8,493 bases of DNA from Pseudomonadota bacterium (GTDB lineage: Bacteria; Pseudomonadota; Alphaproteobacteria; Rhodospirillales; 2-02-FULL-58-16): assembly GCA_022572335.1 (NCBI GenBank), contig JACZWD010000115.1:1-8493 (forward strand). Direction: 5' to 3'. Under the pieces are notes generated by a model. That model was given only the letters and a program-made list of their open reading frames with translations. It had not been told where the DNA came from and searched no databases. The position numbers and the translations under genes were made by a program. Shown here piece after piece: positions 6,840 through 8,493 of the stretch. How positions within the stretch are numbered: the first letter of the stretch is position 1; each line of letters begins with the position of its first letter.

Positions 6840-8053
6840 GCCTGCCCGCCTTCTTCGCCTTTCGCCTGCGCGATCCCGAAACGGGAACGATCCATTTCTT
6901 CGGCGACGGATACGTCGATGCCATCAGCCTGGAAGCCCAGGCCCTGGTTATCGGCGGGATGGCCCTGATGCTGGCGGCATACGCCGGGTCCAAGCGCACG
7001 ATTTGGCGGGCCATCCCCCACCTCAGGCTGCCGCGCGCATTTTCAGCCGGCAGGTTGCGGCTTCTGCTATGGGCCCTCGCCGCGGGGTACTTGGCATACC
7101 TGTATTCCCCCGTGGTGCGGTCCCTGCCGTCGGTCGGGCAGTTCCTGCAGCCGGTGGGCTACCTCGCCTTCGGCATGTTTTACCTGTTGTGGTGCCGCGG
7201 TGAATTGCCCCGATGGCAGGCGATCGTGGTCTTGCTTGTCCTGTTGCCGCTGGGGTTTCTCGCCCTGCTGACGACCGGATTTCTGACACCCATTTTGATG
7301 TTCGCAGTCTTCTTCGTCGTCCTCTATCTCCATGTGCGCGGGCGTCCGCCATGGCTGGTGATTGTCGCGATCCCGGTCTTCTTCCTGGTGGCCTACCCGA
7401 CCTTGACCTATTACCGCGGGCAGGCCTGGGGAGCCGCGGGACAAGGGATGACGATGCTGGAAAAGGCGCAGACGTACGTCCGCGCGGTGGGGTTAACCTA
7501 CGGTTCGGTGGACCGGCAACGATTCGATCGGGAAACGAAGGGCCTGCTCTGGCGCGTCTCCCTCATCCTTACGTTGACCCACGTGGTGGACAAGACGCCG
7601 GACCCGGTGCCCTACTGGGGAGGCGAAACCTATAAGCCCCTTTTCACCAGCATGATCCCCCGCGCCGTCTGGCCCGGCAAGCCGGAGGAGCGGACCGGCA
7701 ACGCCTTCGGCCGGCGCTACGGGGTATTGGCCGAGACCGAGCGCCAGTTGTCGTTCAACCTCCCGTGGATCACGGAGATGTACGCCAACTTCGGCCGCGC
7801 CGGCGTCATCCTGGGCATGGCCCTGGTCGGCCTGGTGTTCGGGTTCCTCGAACGGTTTCTTGCCCGTCCCGGCATGACGGCCCTGGAATTCGTCACCGGG
7901 GCAACCATTCTGCTGCCGCTGTTCTTCCAGGAATCAAACTTTTCCCTGATGACCGGCAGCCTCCTGCCGTTGACGGTCAGCCTGTGGCTGTATTTCACCG
8001 TCGGCTTGCGGGCGCCGCTTCCGGACCTTCGCTTTTCCCGCCGCAAGCCCTGA
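6593..8053 (+). CDS. oligosaccharide repeat-unit polymerase-like (Wzy-type) membrane protein
   Basis: The 486-aa protein has about 12 predicted membrane segments: roughly 12-30, 36-57, 74-92, 114-131, 155-171, 186-201, 207-226, 228-247, 252-271, 402-421, 431-447 and 452-471. A large hydrophilic loop (272-400) contains MIPRAVWPGKPE (354-365), followed by WITEMYANFGRAGVILG (392-408). A big loop ending in an E-x-Y-x-NFG-x-x-G segment before a membrane helix is typical of O-antigen/repeat-unit polymerases, which join lipid-linked units in the periplasm; a ligase cannot be excluded. The start is uncertain: TTG 6593 is the first start codon after an in-frame stop at 6575-6577, but the ribosome site is weak (AAGAAAG, over 10 bases away) and codons 2-6 differ completely from the duplicate. 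GTG 6641 is an alternative but would cut into the first helix. The gene is last before a convergent intergenic region. It has no flippase neighbour in the window. Confidence 0.75.
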   Translation: MASSGSSHPNRQFAAGVAGVGVAGVALFLLRDETLPAVTALLALVIIWLGLVPVFLYLRQTPEERPPFPLMPLSGLFYAVFFGLPAFFAFRLRDPETGTIHFFGDGYVDAISLEAQALVIGGMALMLAAYAGSKRTIWRAIPHLRLPRAFSAGRLRLLLWALAAGYLAYLYSPVVRSLPSVGQFLQPVGYLAFGMFYLLWCRGELPRWQAIVVLLVLLPLGFLALLTTGFLTPILMFAVFFVVLYLHVRGRPPWLVIVAIPVFFLVAYPTLTYYRGQAWGAAGQGMTMLEKAQTYVRAVGLTYGSVDRQRFDRETKGLLWRVSLILTLTHVVDKTPDPVPYWGGETYKPLFTSMIPRAVWPGKPEERTGNAFGRRYGVLAETERQLSFNLPWITEMYANFGRAGVILGMALVGLVFGFLERFLARPGMTALEFVTGATILLPLFFQESNFSLMTGSLLPLTVSLWLYFTVGLRAPLPDLRFSRRKP

Positions 8054-8083
8054 TGGCCAAGGTGGGTCGCCGGCATTTCGCCG

Positions 8084-8106
8084 TCCCGGGGCCGGGATCG
8101 GTTTCT
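8084..8106 (+). terminator. possible intrinsic terminator after the polymerase-like gene
   Basis: TCCCGG (8084-8089) pairs with CCGGGA (8092-8097) around GG, giving a compact GC-rich stem about 30 bases after the stop codon. An imperfect T-rich stretch (GGTTTCTT) follows. The T-tract is short and interrupted, so termination may be weak or Rho-dependent. Confidence 0.35.
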
Positions 8107-8260
8107 TGACTCGTCCGGGACCGGACCCTACCGTTCGCCGGGGACAAAGGGTACCAGTACTCACTTGCACGATTTCGCGTACCATACGATCGCGTTTCCC
8201 GTTCCCTCGGCAGGAGGGGACGCGCGGGCGATGCGGGGCCCATCGGCAAGCGATCCCGAC

Positions 8261-8392
8261 GCCCCGGGGGGCCACCGGGGGGTGTCCCCCCGACACCGTA
8301 TGCGGGGGGCGCCCCCGCGGCCCCCGGGGGGCCACCGGGGGGTGTCCCCCCGACACCGTATGCGGGGGGCGCCCCCGCGACCCCCGGGGGGC
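8261..8392. repeat. 60-bp GC-extreme tandem repeat (2.2 copies)
   Basis: Units 8261-8320 and 8321-8380 match at 58 of 60 positions; a 12-base partial third unit follows (8381-8392). Each unit has three runs of five to six G and matching C-runs. Possible hairpins per unit, with first-unit coordinates: a 7-bp stem CGGGGGG-TGT-CCCCCCG (8276-8292), the competing GGTGTC-CCCCC-GACACC (8281-8297), and GCGGGGG-GCG-CCCCCGC (8302-8318). The array could form G-quadruplex or cruciform DNA and may vary in copy number by slippage. It lies between convergent genes, where it could block read-through from either side. Confidence 0.9.
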
Positions 8393-8402
8393 GGACCGAC
8401 GT

Positions 8403-8493
8403 TCAGCCGCCCAGCGCCGTCAGCGGGTCCACGTATTCATGGCCCAGGTCCTCGGCCACGGCCTTGAACGTCACCTTACCCTCACAGACGTTG
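8403..8493 (-). CDS. ald: alanine dehydrogenase, C-terminal end (partial)
   Basis: Only the last 29 codons and TGA lie in the window; the rest is beyond the right edge. The tail begins NVCEGKVTFKAVAEDLGHEY and ends LTALGG. It resembles the C-terminus of NAD-dependent alanine dehydrogenases, where an N-x-x-x-G-x-V-T-x-x-A-V-A pattern is common. The full enzyme would interconvert L-alanine with pyruvate and ammonia in the cytoplasm. The reading frame, codon bias (G/C at third positions) and stop position support real coding sequence. Identification rests on a short tail and no catalytic residues are visible. Confidence 0.65.
   Translation of the reverse strand, partial: NVCEGKVTFKAVAEDLGHEYVDPLTALGG

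Larger units (their letters stand above)
8054..8402. other. convergent intergenic region, no gene seen
   Basis: These 349 bases separate the polymerase-like gene (+) from the alanine dehydrogenase tail (-). In order they hold a possible terminator (8084-8106), a short inverted repeat GTCCGG-GA-CCGGAC (8113-8126), a stretch without recognised features (8127-8260) and the 60-bp tandem repeats. The only longer open frames run through the tandem repeat and are low-complexity, so I call no CDS. Confidence 0.6.

Noticed and set aside
8261..8392. CRISPR array
   Set aside because: The units are directly adjacent 60-mers with no variable spacers, and no cas gene is present.
8165..8467. Open frame encoding a 20-residue repeat across the tandem array
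   Set aside because: The repeat is a consequence of the 60-bp unit being divisible by three. There is no ribosome site, and the frame runs antisense into the alanine dehydrogenase tail.

Overview
The window looks like a chromosomal piece of a GC-rich proteobacterium, most likely an alphaproteobacterium. This is inferred from the strongly G/C-biased third positions, the NusB-fused RsmB and the surface-polysaccharide gene types; no marker here fixes the genus. It holds a surface-polysaccharide region between two housekeeping genes: rsmB on the left and, cut by the right edge, the 3' end of an alanine dehydrogenase gene.

Layout. Positions 1-93 form a long imperfect inverted repeat. A GT4-type glycosyltransferase (131-1165, +) follows and overlaps by one base the start of rsmB (1165-2475, +), a 16S rRNA m5C methyltransferase. 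Convergent to rsmB, with 21 bases between stop codons, is a TviB/WbpO-type UDP-N-acetylhexosamine 6-dehydrogenase (2497-3795, -) with a good sigma70-like promoter. A membrane-anchored SGNH-fold hydrolase or acyltransferase (4063-5190, -) lies upstream of it. From about 5213 genes run on the + strand: a 356-codon chimeric ORF (5310-6380), then a 12-TM repeat-unit polymerase-like protein (6593-8053). The last 440 bases hold a possible terminator, a GC-extreme 60-bp tandem repeat, and the alanine dehydrogenase tail on the - strand.

The most notable structure is a gap-free direct duplication of 344 bp (5213-5556 and 6496-6839; I counted 26 mismatches, about 92% identity). Each copy carries a sigma70-like promoter, a short leader and the first 82 codons of the polymerase-like gene. 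In the left copy the polymerase reading frame runs, still open, into the middle of a sulfatase/alkaline-phosphatase-superfamily domain that lacks its own N-terminus. This looks like a recombination product: a fusion remnant next to an intact polymerase gene.

Function. The dehydrogenase would supply a nucleotide-activated N-acetylhexosaminuronic acid, the glycosyltransferase would add sugars, the polymerase-like protein would join repeat units in the periplasm, and the SGNH protein would modify the glycan. That scheme rests on family knowledge and proximity. I saw no defence system, CRISPR array, tRNA, rRNA, transposase or integrase.
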